Source: Epiperipatus broadwayi
Lineage: Eukaryota; Onychophora; Udeonychophora; Euonychophora; Peripatidae
Assembly (NCBI GenBank): GCA_028023455.1
Contig: JAQFVV010000230.1
Location: forward strand, 744,001-808,000
DNA: 64,000 bases
Direction: 5' to 3'
The translations under genes were made by a program, and so were the position numbers. Under the pieces are notes generated by a model. That model saw only the letters and a program-made list of their open reading frames with translations, did no database searches and was not told where the DNA came from. Shown one piece after another: positions 23,725-35,557 of the stretch (positions are counted from its first letter, which is position 1; the number at the start of each line of letters is the position of its first letter).

Positions 23725-24700
23725 AAACTTATAGTAAGCATAAACTTATATTACAATCACAAAAAAAGAAAAAAAAAACACTCAACAATATGACTTGACT
23801 TCTATACTGTGTATATAGCACCATCTATTTAATGTTGCTGTGTTTATCATTCATCTGGAAGGTATCATACCTCTGGATGCTAAGTCAATCTTTTACTGAT
23901 CTTTTATCAAGTGTTAGAATGACTATGGTAGTAAAAATGTTTTTTCACATTGAATAGAAAAATATTTCTGTCAACACTAGAATGCTTATCATGTTCTTAA
24001 TTAAAAAGCTTTTATTTCTTGAAGTTTGCTAAGTGAATTCTATTATTGCTACTATTGATATTATTACTAGTACATTTTAGAATCATTACGTCATTTATAG
24101 ATAGCATTTACTTTCTTTTGGTCCAAGAGTTTGAAAGCTAATATTATTTCTAAAGAAGTGCTGGTGGATTTTGTATATAGGAACTGAGATTCATAAATAC
24201 TTGGAAATTAACCTACTAAAAGCCTATGAAGTACGGTTGCCTAGGCAATTATGGATGGACTTTTTAATTACTCATTAGGTGTGCTCTCTATGATACAGAT
24301 CAACATATAATGTTCATAATTTTCAAAGTTTAAAATTTTAAATTATTTTAGCTATTGATATTATTAGCTTCTGATAATTTTTTATTACACACATGTGAAA
24401 ATCTTTTTTTACATATACTATTTCGAATTTTCTTATACACTTCAACAATACTATTTTTTATATCAAACCTTTATTCTTAGTTTCAACTGTCCTTCGGTCA
24501 TCATCAGATCTAGCATCAATTCTTTATATTATCAAAAGAGCTAATAGTACTTGATATATTTCATCGCTATATGGTTTTAAACTTAATTTAAATATTATTT
24601 TAACAAATAATTTTTCTCTATCTTTATGTATATAATGGCATGTTAATAAATACAGTCTAAATGTTTTGACATTGCCTCATAATTTAATAGATGTTATACC
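23725..24700. other. Unassigned AT-rich DNA
   Basis: Nothing recognised. Confidence 0.4.
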
Positions 24701-24707
24701 ATAAATA

Positions 24708-24920
24708 TAATAAATGACTGTTAATGAACACATGCGCAGAAAAGGTAGATTTTTAAAAATATTTAGCTTTATTACTGCCTAGCATGCTTTCGATATGTCA
24801 TATTCAAGGTTTACGAATATGACATGCACGACATATCGAAAGCATGCTGGGAAATAATAAAGCTGAATATTTAAAAAATCTACTTTTTCTGCATATGTGT
24901 TCATTAACAATCATTTATTA
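24708..24920. mobile_element. Short palindromic (MITE-like) element
   Basis: The arms 24708-24805 and 24825-24920 are near-perfect reverse complements. Ends are TAATAAATGACTGTTAATGA and its complement. The centre contains AGCATGCTTTCGATATGTC and its complement, with a 9-base insertion in the right arm. No protein is encoded. No convincing target-site duplication was seen beyond the AT-rich ends. The arm segment CGAAAGCATGCTAGG recalls the conserved hairpin next to the PLE at 27.76 kb, but this similarity is weak. Confidence 0.75.
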
Positions 24921-24924
24921 CGCT

Positions 24925-25495
24925 AGTTCGGAAATGAAGGAAATAATTTGTAGTTGAATAACATAAATATCAGTAAATAGTTTCTATGTCTTTCAGTTTA
25001 GCTTAAAACTTACTTATACATAAGAACCTCAACTTATATGGTTCTGGCCATTTTCATATGTGTAAATTGAAAACTATGTAACTCAAAATGATATATAATT
25101 CAATAATATGTATCAATGAAAGCACATATATAATACAGCAGATTGTCAATATGTTATATTGCTTTAAAAAATACTGTATTCCTCATTAAATAGATTTTGC
25201 CAAATTTTTCACTGATCATTTTTAAAAGTGTTGACAAAATAAAATATTCAAGTGAAATAGCACACCGTAGGGCTAAGAGAGTATGTGATCTAAGCATCTG
25301 ACGGAACTATGTACTACATATTAATGACCAAAGATAAAATTAATAAATAAAATATATGTATTTATTATCGAATTTCAGAAAAGTGCGTTAAATGAATACA
25401 TGAAAATAATTTATTTAACAAAAAATACATATACATTTATTATAAAAATTTATATTAAGAATGTATTAAATAAAAATATGAAAATAATATATTTA
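24925..25495. other. Unassigned AT-rich DNA
   Basis: Nothing recognised. Confidence 0.4.
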
Positions 25496-25501
25496 GCAAA
25501 C

Positions 25502-25817
25502 AAAATGACTAGAACATCACATGATCACCATTTCTTACGCTTATTAAAACAGGCAAAACTCACTATACGTATTGCCACACACAGCAAGCTAGAGTAATCA
25601 AGGGATGCCAGAAGGCTTTTGCATAAAATCACCATCTAGTGCCTACTCATCCAATATTCTCAGACTAGTTTCTGGCTTATGGCCTTCATCAGTGAGGAGC
25701 CTTGGATCTGAGAGCACTGTACCTAGATCTTAGGCCTTCTGGTATCCATTGATTACTCTAGCTTGCTGTGTGTGGCAATACGTATAGTGAGTTTTGCCTG
25801 TTTTAAAATGACTAGAA
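25502..25817. mobile_element. Foldback element family C with 13-bp TSD
   Basis: The insert 25515-25804 (290 bp) lies between identical 13-bp repeats AAAATGACTAGAA (25502-25514 and 25805-25817). The ends form long inverted repeats (about 25530-25608 and 25735-25804, sharing AGGCAAAACTCACTATACG and CAAGCTAGAGTAATCAA). The middle carries an intact hammerhead-like core on the minus strand. TSD length and lack of transposase suggest target-primed insertion rather than cut-and-paste. Copies are at 13.0, 46.7 and 55.8 kb. Confidence 0.85.
25648..25708 (-). ncRNA. Hammerhead ribozyme-like motif, family C, best copy
   Basis: On the minus strand: CTGATGA (25692-25686), stem II GGC/GCC with a CATAA loop, GAAA (25672-25669), stem III of two pairs with a TA loop, and GTC (25665-25663) with predicted cleavage just after it. 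Stem I has a proximal TCCTCA/TGAGAA helix (one mismatch), an internal loop, and a perfect distal ATCCAA/TTGGAT helix. All invariant core residues are present. A/A at 10.1/11.1 is atypical. Type I topology with a minimal stem III is known from metazoan hammerheads. Confidence 0.6.
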
Positions 25818-25819
25818 GT

Positions 25820-27170
25820 GAAATTCCAAAGAACAATCTGTTCACAACAAGTATTGTATTAAGTGAATGCAAACAAAAACTAAACTATAGCAATAGGTAT
25901 ATTATACGGAAGTGATTCTTAAGAAATGAAGTTCAATTACGAGATCAAATACAAATCCATAAGAAATGAAATTCAAAAATCACTTTGTTTACTGCAGGAA
26001 ATATGTGAAATCATTTCATTGCTCATTTGTTTAATATTCTTCTCGCATAAATTTTATAATAATATACATTTTATTTTGTATCTATATTTAGCAATGAAAT
26101 TGATTTACTTAACAAAGAAATAAAATATATTTATTTATTATTGAATTTATGACAAGAAGGGTGTTAAATAAGTGTGAAAAATCATACATTCACTTTGTAT
26201 TGCATAACATGCTGAATATAGTATGTTCATGTTTTTATTTAATAGAATTCTTGCTGTAAATTCAGTAATACACTCATTTTATTTTCTTGATAAATAAGTT
26301 TTGCAACAATATGTACATAAATTTTATTTATTATTACTTTAATCAGAAAATATATTATTGTCATGCATTAATTTAATAATGCTTCTTCCAGTAAATTCAG
26401 CAATAAGATATATATATATATTAGTTTTTCATTGGTCATTGATATGTTTATATGACTAATAGCACCCATATTGTTCTTAAATGGAACAATCTTGCCGGTT
26501 AAACATGTTTACTGTACCGATCTGGATTACAGATTCACTGCTTCATTACTGAGCGAGAGATGAATCATGATGGAACACTGAGTTGCCACATTCTTGCTGT
26601 TTAATGTATGTTTTCATATATTATTAGGTGTGCAAAATTCCATAATTTTTTCATATAACTTGAAATTTTTTGCATAGATGTGAAACAATATAATTGTTTT
26701 ACATAAATTGGGACTCCTCTATAAAATTTAACAATGAAGAGCCCGACCCACAGCAGAACAGTGGCTGCTTTAATATTTTTTAAACATAAAGGACACATTA
26801 ATCATCCATTAGTTATTAAAAAAAAATTATGCTATTTCTTTAGCTCAATATTTATTTATTTTTTATAAGTATACATTTTCTATGCAATTCTTGCGATGTA
26901 TATCTGAAAGTTAATCGTCAATTTCTTGATTAATACAATTAATTGACACTTGAAAATTTTCATATCATAAAAATTCATGTTAATCCTTACTTGGCAAAAT
27001 ATTGTAATGAAATTTTGCATAATTTAATTTTTTATAATTCGTCAGTTTGAATAAAGCATTTGTCAAAAATAAAACTGGTTTTTAAAACAAAATTATTATT
27101 ACTAAAATTAAGTTTAAGCATAACCAAAAGAATGAAAAAATAGTAAAGGTTATAAATTTATATCAATATT
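25820..27170. other. Unassigned AT-rich DNA
   Basis: Contains loosely repeated lysine-codon-rich AT sequence (TTTATTTAACAAA-like) near 25.4-26.4 kb. No recognised element. Confidence 0.4.
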
Positions 27171-27171
27171 A

Positions 27172-27335
27172 TCATTTTCAACCGTTATCAATCCACTGTA
27201 GAATGGTGTTTCAAAGTTCAATTCATCTTCTGTGATCGCTATCCTCTCTTCTCCATATCATCCAGCACACTTCCTTATTTCATCCAATCATCTCACATGT
27301 GATCTCTTTCTAGGTCTTTTACAATCTGTCTATAT
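27172..27335 (-). pseudogene. RTE LINE 3' end fragment
   Basis: The reverse complement gives GATTGTAAAAGACCTAGAAA (the D-C-K-R-P-R motif), AGATCACATGTGAGATG, GATGAAATAAGGAAGTGTGC and the terminus CAGTGGATTGATAACGGTTG. This is the C-terminal coding end and 3' terminus of the RTE family whose longest copy is at 60.5-63.4 kb. Confidence 0.75.
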
Positions 27336-27659
27336 AAATTTGTATACAGAAATAAAATAAGCAAAGCTTTCTTTTATATTAGCTAGAATAATATAAATTT
27401 TTTTTGTCCCATAAATTTTTTTAAAATGCCATATAATTATAAAAATAAATGTTTATATTTATTAAGTAAAAGTATTTTTCAGATGATTGAAAATAAATTT
27501 GAAAAATAAAAAAAACTTATCTTTAAAAACATTTGTTTGACAAACAAAGTTTAACCTTTGAACTACAAAATTTTTACTTTTTCTGATAACTCCTGCTATC
27601 TAATAAAAATTTAAAATAAAGAAAATTAAATATATAATCTTTACCATTCTTTTGGAACT

Positions 27660-27950
27660 ATTTACTATAAACACTCAATAGTATATACAAGTGCTTTAAA
27701 ATGCTGGGTGAAGAAACTGTTAATGGCAAGAAAAAACAATAAAAATAAATTAATGTAGGCTAAGCACTTTCGAGGTGTTATCCCTCATAATCTTAGCCAA
27801 AATAGATTTTAAATCATTGTTGTGATATTGATAAATGGTAATGTATGCAAATGCATATGCAAATTAATCAGCTTAGCCAAAATAGATTTTAAATCATTGT
27901 TGTGATATTGATAAATGGTAATATATGCAAATGCATATGCAAATTAATCA
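27660..27950 (-). repeat. PLE-associated 3' repeat with 80-bp tandem duplication
   Basis: This region lies directly 3' of the minus-strand PLE fragment. A second copy without that coding part is at 61.35-61.58 kb. Two direct 80-bp units start CTTAGCCAAAATAGATTTT at 27792 and 27872. On the minus strand a hairpin GAGG/CCTC is enclosed by GGCTAAG and CTTAGCC (27758-27798). It probably belongs to the PLE 3' UTR or pseudo-LTR. Confidence 0.6.
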
Positions 27951-28300
27951 ACTTGTCCATTTTCTAGAAATAGCAAAGCATGTGTCATGTCCATTAATTG
28001 CGTTATTGTTATTGATGATAAAATATGTTTCTTTTATCTTCCTTTTGCAGTCATTAGCCTCAGTGCACATAATTTTGGGGTTGGAGGGGTCGAACCTATA
28101 ACCGGCTTGCTTCTCATGTTCAAGAAATATTGACATGTTGTCGTTCTTTTGTGCTCTTCTGTATGAATACAAGTGTTGAGCAGCTCTATTATTGACAGTG
28201 GCCTTAGTTTCCCCATAGTATGTGGCGCTGCATGTAGACTATAAAATGCTATATGAATAGCCCTGTGAGTGGTAAATTTATTCATCAGCTTCATTCGGAG
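27948..28300 (-). pseudogene. PLE GIY-YIG endonuclease domain, type 2
   Basis: Minus-strand translation from about 28220 gives STCSATYYGETKATVNNRAA followed by QHLYSYRR, then an open stretch to 27948 with MSIFLEHEKQAGYRFDP and KRKIKETYFI. The TC-x-ATYYGET...R...H block corresponds to the GIY-YIG nuclease of Penelope-like elements (catalytic Tyr, Arg and His region). The following LEH...G..F and K..E parts match the domain's second half. A stop lies just before the Cys pair. The fragment lacks the reverse transcriptase and is inactive. Confidence 0.75.
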
Positions 28301-28319
28301 ATATCATGGAATTTTCTAA

Positions 28320-29240
28320 GGAGTTAATATATGTATAAATCATTATAAAAAAATTATGACTTTTCAAAACTTTCCAAATTTATACTAAGTATATAAATTA
28401 ATGTAAAAGTATATATAATAGAGCTATGATTTTCAGATTTTTTATGAAATATTTTATTGCTTATGACTTACTATGCATGATTTGTTGACAAAAAAAATTA
28501 CAAAACAAACCATGCACTCATTTTATTTAAAAAATTTTGTAAATATATTTTCAAAGAATTATTCAAAAAATTAAATTTCTATGTTAAATTCTCTGAAGTG
28601 CAGATTGATTTAACTAGATGGCAGGCTGATAGTTGAGCAATGTAACTCTGAGCAGATTGCCATCAAATTGTTATGATCTTTCAAGCAACTGATCATCGGA
28701 AAATAAAAATTACACTAGTAGTTTGCTTTTGAATGCCATTGTTATTTTTTTGCAAAAATACTGTGATTCGATTTCTAGTTGTATCAATTATTATTGAAGC
28801 TAATAATTCCATTTTATTTCTATCCTTTTTTTCCAATGTTCTGTGTGACATCTTTGTTTAAATTGCAGTTTTGACCTTGCTGTCAGATTTCTGTACAGTT
28901 TATAGCTTTATTTCTAAATCAGTTATAAAGTCATCCCTCTTTTTTTTCCAATGGTTTACCTTAGCTTTAATTGATCTAATTTGATTAAAATTTTTCTAGA
29001 AACGAATGTATAAATCAATCTTTTCTCATTCAGACTGAATTAAGATGAGGATAAGAATTTATAAAATGCACAAATCAGAGAAATGTTTGTAGGTACATAT
29101 TTTTTACAAAAATGTGAATCTTTAACTTTTTATTTTCTGAAGATATTTAGAATTGTATTGAAACCGTTTGATAAGCTTTTGTAAATACAAGTGTAAATCT
29201 TGTAAAACACCTTTTGATGTTTTTTATCTTTTGATTAAGC
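28320..29240. other. Unassigned AT-rich DNA
   Basis: Nothing recognised. Confidence 0.4.
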
Positions 29241-29244
29241 TATC

Positions 29245-29715
29245 CTTGATACTAAAAGGAAGTATGCCTATGTGTTTGAAATGGAAGGTTTTTAATAAAT
29301 GTGTTTTATAAGTTCTTATTTATGGATCTGAAACTTGGACACTTAATAGAAGAGCAATACAGAGACTTCAGACCACTCAAAGAAGTATGGAGAGATACAT
29401 GTTGGGAGTAACAAGAAGAGATCGTAAATGCAATATAAAGGTAAGAGAAGAAACAGGTGTTACTGACCTCATTGAAAAAATTAAAAGACCAAAATGTAGT
29501 TGGGCTGGATATATTACTAGAAGAGATGATAATAGATGGACAATTGAAATCTTAAACTGGATTCCAAGAGATTGTAAAAGACCCAGAAAGAGACCACATG
29601 TGAGATGGGATGGATGAAATAAGAAAGTGTGCAGGGGTGATGTGGAGAAGAGAAGCTAAAGATCGGACGATTGAACTGGGAGAGGCCTTCATCCTGCAGT
29701 TGATTGATAATGATT
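29245..29715 (+). pseudogene. RTE LINE C-terminal fragment
   Basis: Reads through GSETWTLNRRAIQRLQTTQR, then an ATG-started stretch (29387-29617) with MERYMLGVTRRDRKCN, TGVTDLIEKIKR, SWAGYITRRDDNRW and PRDCKRPRKRPHVRW. A frameshift follows, then DEIRKCAGVMWRREAKDR in another frame. These are hallmark C-terminal motifs of RTE-clade LINEs. It ends at a TTGATAATG-type microsatellite-like terminus near 29710. It is a 5'-truncated, frameshifted copy. Confidence 0.85.
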
Positions 29716-29879
29716 GATAATGTTCCTTGAATATTGTTGATGATGTCGTTAGCTTAACTTTTTTAACATTTGCTTTATTATTTAGGGCCTACTATTGTTT
29801 TATGTATATATGTATGCTTAGACGTGCATGATTATCACATTCTTCAATAAAAAAAATAAATGATTTATTGTTTGTTAAT

Positions 29880-29955
29880 TCATAAGAAGTTCATGTATTA
29901 GAAGTAATATAGCTGGGCGACAATCCGTGGGTCTTGAGCTTCAGAGCCCAATATT
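29880..29955 (-). repeat. SINE family S2 fragment
   Basis: TTCATAAGAAGTTCATG followed by GTGGGTCTTGAGCTTCAGAG matches the minus-oriented S2 copies at 2.6 and 53.7 kb. Confidence 0.35.
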
Positions 29956-30204
29956 AGAAGTGACAACACAATCACTATAAATGATATAAGTCATTACTTG
30001 CACTCATTTTATTTTAGCATCTTAATTTTAGAGCTAGAGCAGATCCTTACATTGTTAAAATGCAATTATCTATATGTAAATCTTTTCTAGAGGCCTTCAT
30101 TTTGTAACGGTGCTGATAAAAAATAAATAAATTTCAAATTGTATACATGATATATAGAGTATCTCAAAAGCTCATTTTTTAGACATAAAGTACAATATCA
30201 TTTG

Positions 30205-30312
30205 TGGTTTAGTGTTAGTAGTGGAGAGATAGATTCGGAAGCTAAACACCCCAGGATAAGTTTCATCTGTCATTTCTGATGCTGAAATGTCATTGGATTA
30301 GTAAAGAGAGGC
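30205..30312 (+). repeat. SINE family S2 copy
   Basis: The tRNA-like start GTGGTTTAGTGTTAGTAGTG and a tail with CATCTGTCATTTCTGATGCT match the plus-oriented copies at 0.55 and 44.4 kb. Confidence 0.4.
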
Positions 30313-30314
30313 TA

Positions 30315-31255
30315 TTCGATCATTTAATCAAGTTACAATTTTTGTAGATATTTTTTAATGTTTAAACTTTTTATATTGTTGAATATACAAGTTTGCTTTG
30401 TGTATTTTATTTTATTCCAGTCATTTATAGACTATCAAATGTTTGCAGATCTAAACTCTATTTCAATTAACATCATCTTACATTTTTCTCCAAATGGATG
30501 GTCTTGTACATTTCTCACTAAGAGTTTAATAACAATACATCCATCGGACTGTTCTTTGTTGAAACAGTAATATATTTTTGACTAAAAAAATAATCCACCA
30601 GTATTGGGGGTTTGCAATTGGCTTAATGTCTACTCAATAATGTAATATTGAGTCTCGTATGATTATTAAAAAACTAGTTTATTGTCTTCTTATAAAAGAT
30701 AAAAGTAATCCTTGAGCTTAGTGTTAATGGACATTCATCTTTGCCATTCACTTGACTGAACATAACTATTGAGATATCTTCATTCTCCGAGAATAATTAG
30801 ATAGCCTTGATGGATTGCCATTTGCCCAAAATTGCTGGAAAAGTTCTTGGTTTCAGTCAGCATGCCATTCATCCAACCAAACCCTAACTATGGGGACATT
30901 TTCATTTTTCAACTGAAAATAATTAAATAGCCATTTTGTGACCATATTGAATGGCTAGATGAGCTACCAATCTTCAAATTGTTAGAAAAATATTTGGTTT
31001 ACATGTCATTTGTATGATTAACATAATTTCCAACTGAGAATAATTAGTTAAGCCATTTAGTGATCAAAGTTGAATGACTAGATGGGTTACCAATCTTTCA
31101 AATTGCTGGGAAAAATCGTAGGTTACCTGCAAAAAAAAAAAAAAGATGCCTTCCCTCATAAATGAATTCCACCACCTGGGCATGTTATGGTATTTAGTTT
31201 TACCTAAGTCAGATTAAAAAGAAATGCTTTTGGTTAAAAAAAGAAAATAACTTTG
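30315..31255. other. Unassigned AT-rich DNA with an internal imperfect repeat
   Basis: Between 30.78 and 31.13 kb three loosely similar segments (AATAATTAGATAGCC, AATAATTAAATAGCC and AATAATTAGTTAAGCC, each followed by a ...TGAATGGCTAGATG... or TTGCC-like stretch) suggest a decayed tandem repeat with about a 125-bp period. Confidence 0.4.
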
Positions 31256-31259
31256 TGTT

Positions 31260-31610
31260 TATGAAAAATAAGATTTTTTAACACACCAGTTCTTACATAT
31301 GGATCTAAGACTCAAAGGCTTATCTGGTGGGCAATAGACACTCCAGGCCACGCAACAAATTAGGGTGAGATGAATGTTGGGAATAAGAAGGTTTTGAAAG
31401 CAAAATTTGTAATTAAGAAAACAGATATGTATTATTGATATTGTTGAAAAAAATTAAGAGACTGAAATGGAGCCAGACTAGTAAGTAATAGATGGCTGAT
31501 TGAAATCTTAAGATGGATAAGATTAGGAAATTTGGTGATGTGAGATGTGAATTGAAGGACTTGAGTTAATGAGAGAAATCTTCATCTCCAACGGATTGAT
31601 ATTAGTTGGA
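31260..31610 (+). pseudogene. Old RTE LINE C-terminal relic
   Basis: CAGTTCTTACATATGGATC, AGATGAATGTTGGGAATAAG, GATGGCTGATTGAAATCTTA and GAGAAATCTTCATCTCCAAC keep the order of the RTE C-terminal region seen at 29.3 kb, with many indels. Confidence 0.6.
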
Positions 31611-31614
31611 AAAT

Positions 31615-32890
31615 AGTCGGCTCATTTATATATTCTACTAATCACAAGGGGGAGGGGAAGTTCTTGAACAATCTGGAAATTTTAGCCATATTCTATCAAT
31701 GTATTTACACTAACACATACATCAATTACAGTTATATTATTAATAGAAAGTTGCCGTGAGGTAGAGACTTAAGATTTCTTGTATATAATGTTGAGCATAT
31801 TTTATACATATTTATATATAGTATTTCTATTTGTTTTTAAAACGAATTAAAAATTAGGGTACAAATTATTAATTGTTTTGGCATTCGATTTTCTATTTTC
31901 AAAAAACATTAACCATTTTCGTTATCATAAAATTTGCTTCTCCGAATGTAAAATGCAGGGGTAGTCGTCCTTTGCGACTGTCTGATTTATTTCTGCCTCA
32001 GTTAAAAATTCAATATTGTCAAGGTCTTATGAATGAGAGCATAATTATTACATATTTATAATTCATCGTAATGTCGCTTAAAGGAAATAATATAAAAGTA
32101 TTTACACTTTAAATGGAGGAGGGGGAGGGTTGATTTAAGGATTCCTGATTCTTAGAAATATTATACTCCTCCATTAGTCGTGGAAATTTTAATTGGGATA
32201 TATCCAAATTTGGCTTTTTTTTTAAAAATTAAAAAAAAGAAGGGTCGAGGGGGGTGGGGTGTAAATGGGAAATGTACGTGAAAATTATTTATTTGTCTTC
32301 TTCAGATCAAGACGAGAACATCTTTCTAATACATGCAAGTGTTTTTAAGCGATTCGTTGCAAAGCAGGTTTATTGACTCTCAGATATCCTTACATTGGGG
32401 TCATGAATAAAAAGAAAAAAAACCCCCCACCAAATATGTTTATTGTCTTTCGGAATAATAGGTATCTGGTTAACTGCAATATCTTCTTTGGTGCATATCA
32501 TAATATCTGAGTAATATGAAAGTATTTGGCTATATCACCATTTGCAATTAGCTATTATTATTTTCGACTAACTTTTTCTGGAATATTTAATGATCTGTAG
32601 AAAACAAACTTGTTAACTTCAGAGTGCTTTCTCTCTGGGAAATATTATTAAACTGTAAGAAAATAATTATTGTTGTTCATTAATACTTGTCATTATCTTT
32701 AGCCTAAATTATGTATTAATTAAATGAACTGAAAAATAGATTTGTATACTCCTAAAAGTTTGTAATAATGTTTACTATGATGACAAATATTTCCCTTTTT
32801 TTTTTTTCATATTAATTTTTATTATAGCATAGTGCTATTTTAACATAGTGGTCTTTACATATCACTATATATATATAGTAAATGGATCTA
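31615..32890. other. Unassigned AT-rich DNA
   Basis: Contains a T9A4/A8 junction at about 32215-32240 and G-rich patches. An open frame at 31873-32061 shows no domain. Confidence 0.4.
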
Positions 32891-32892
32891 AG

Positions 32893-33085
32893 CTGGTCAT
32901 GTGACTGACAATTGGCTCTCAAGAATTTTAAAATAGCTGGAAAGAGACCATGTTTGAAATGATTCGATAAGGAAGTTATAATGGAGTAATGTGAAGAAAA
33001 GAAGCTGTGGAATGGGGAAAAAAAACGGATTTAAACTAGGAGATACTTTCATCCTGCAGTGAAATGATAAATGATTTGTTATGAA
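32893..33085 (+). pseudogene. Old RTE LINE 3' end relic
   Basis: CTAAGCTGGTCATGTGACTG (the WAGH region), GGAAAGAGACCATGTTTGAA, GAAAAGAAGCTGTGG and ACTTTCATCCTGCAGTG follow the RTE 3' end order. The frame is lost. Confidence 0.55.
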
Positions 33086-34335
33086 AAGTAAGTAAAATTG
33101 AGCTTTTAAAACAGGCCGGTTAATGATAGAAATTTTTGAACACTGATATATAAGTATAAAATAGAAAAGTGCAATTTATTTCTAGTAAATAAAATTTTTT
33201 TGTTTGAGCACGTGATCAGTATGTGTTCTTTATCCTGATATTAAGGAAGCATACATATGTAAATATCTTAATTTTGCCCTACATTTTTCTGTATATGTGA
33301 TTTTTTTTGGGAGATTGATTAGGTATCAACTTTACTATAATTTGGAGCTGGCATCTATATTCACATATGCATTGGATCTTTAGTGTTCTCAATTCTAAAT
33401 TCATGGTTGGAAGGCAATTTTTATATAATCTTCGCTAATTGTATTCTCATAGATTTCTTTTCTTTAAAAGCATTATCAGCTCTTCATAAATAAAACATGG
33501 CTATTCTAACTTAAAAAAAAAAAGGAAGTCATCATAAGTTAAAAATAGATTTTGTGATAACTACAAACCATTATGTAATCCACAAGTATGTCCACTGTGC
33601 CATATGTTAATCCTTTAATCTGCTTGTTTGACATTATTTTTTGAAGTATTTAATAACTTGTTTAATTGAAGCTCATTATAATCATTTCACAGTCATATCT
33701 TTCCAGTATAGGCAGTCAATACTGCATTTCTTACAGGTTATCTTTGAGATACATCTTTATAACATAAATGAAGTCTGCCTCTTCCAAACTATGCACAAGT
33801 CCTCTATAAAATATTTTTTAGATATTGCTATTAATTCATTTCATGTGACCAATCCATCTTATGATGTTTTTTTAAATTTTATTTTCCAAAATATTAAAGA
33901 GTGCATATTCTTAAAATAATTTCTTTCTAATACCTTTATGACACATTGATATGATATCCATGTTTCACTATTTATTCGGTAAAGTAATGGTACTATGTGA
34001 AACTAATTTAGTTGCAACGAATAGATCATTCATTAATTAAATGTCTGGCTCTGTTTGAAACAAGCTGATTGTCCACCAAAGAATATTCATATTATACAGC
34101 TTCTGTGATGGAATGGAAGAAAGCATTATTACGATGAAAGATAAGAGACTAATTTTGAATCCCAGGTATCACTAATAAAGGTAAAAGCTTAAAACATCTA
34201 GAAATCACTGAATAGTCGAGCATACTGTAGATGACACTAAAATAGAAAACGCCTGTTTTGTTATATAATGCATAAGCTGTGGGATTGAATGGTTTGTAGT
34301 TATTGATATTCCTACTCAGAGAAAGTACTTAAAGC
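33086..34335. other. Unassigned AT-rich DNA
   Basis: A stretch at about 34100-34175 with TTTTGAATCCC may be a very old tRNA-like SINE head. Nothing else was recognised. Confidence 0.35.
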
Positions 34336-34340
34336 TAATA

Positions 34341-34468
34341 AAAAGATAGGATACTAGTCAAGCATTGGTGGCCTAGTGGTTAGCGCATAGCTGCCTTCCA
34401 AGCAACTGGTCCAGGTTCGCTTCCTGGTCAACGCATTTGACCTGTGACAAAAAAAAGATATGATACTA
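34341..34468 (+). mobile_element. tRNA-derived SINE, family S1, with TSD
   Basis: Element 34357-34452: GTCAAGCATTGGTGGCC start, A-box TGGCCTAGTGG, B-box GGTTCGCTTCC, then a short A tail. Flanking 16-bp direct repeats 34341-34356 and 34453-34468 (AAAAGATAGGATACTA and AAAAGATATGATACTA) differ at one base. It is one of five S1 copies in the window. Confidence 0.88.
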
Positions 34469-34469
34469 A

Positions 34470-35545
34470 AATATAGTTATGACCTGGTATTAAATCTATA
34501 TAACTCATCAAGTAGATTAGCTTAGGTTCAAAATCATAGATCATTTGAAAATTTTAGGTGTTTAATTTGAATAGTAAAATGGAGTTAAAGATAGTTACTA
34601 GGTGCATAACTGCATTACTTTTTAGTTTTAAATTACAAGCCTCATTGATAAGACAAAGTCAAAATTGGTCAATGATAAAGATTTCAATGCAATACCAATT
34701 ACACTTATTATAGACAGCACTAGAATAGAACTGCTTGTATTTTTATAGTACAAGCATCACAGCGAACTTGGGCAATTAACTGACTCAAACCAATGTTTTG
34801 ATCAAACACTTTTTTTTTACATTGGATTCTTAACAAAAACCCATCACTATAGTTGTCATGGATTTGTCTTAAGCTTACAATAATAGACTTATGCAAACTA
34901 AATAGTACTTTCTAGATCTGGTTTAGTAGGCAATACAGCTGATAAACAATAATAATGAAAACAAGTAGCTAATGTCATCAACCGGCCAATCATATAGCTA
35001 GATCAATAAAGCTGATTGTTCACAGCCAAGCAGGGTAATTGACTATAAAACAAATCCATTTGAGAGTTAAAATAGATAAAAATTAATGTGTTATGTTCAG
35101 AATAATAATTCTTAATCTGGAATTGCTCTAACAGTAATTCACATTGCATTCTGGTAAGCTCGAGTCTGGAACAGGAAGCTGAGAGCTGCAAAATATGCAA
35201 GCCAATATAATGTTTTTAAATTTATTCCTCTAAATTGCTCTTATTGCCAACAACTACCTATTTATAATTTCATCCGCCCTAATTGGGTGGCAAATGTAAA
35301 TAGATGCAGTAAATGTTTTGATATTATTTTAATTGTATCTCATTTATTTATTTATCAGTTTGGAAAACATTTTCTGACAGCACTTTTTGATTCCCTGAGA
35401 TGATATTGATTGGATAACTGTATAATATTACAATTACTATACAGTTTAATTGATGTATCAAATTTACCACCCTCATAACTTTGACATGTTGGAAGTATAT
35501 TAATAATTATTAATCATTCATTAATCTAGAGATTATCCATTTAAT
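34470..35545. other. Unassigned AT-rich DNA
   Basis: Nothing recognised. Confidence 0.4.
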
Positions 35546-35557
35546 GAATAATATAAC

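Noticed and set aside
24781-24860. Hammerhead in the 24.7 kb palindrome
   Set aside because: CGAAAG is present, but there is no CTGANGA and no cleavage triplet in the right place.
27792-27950. 80-bp repeats as a CRISPR array
   Set aside because: Only two units, directly abutting without spacers, in a eukaryotic repeat.
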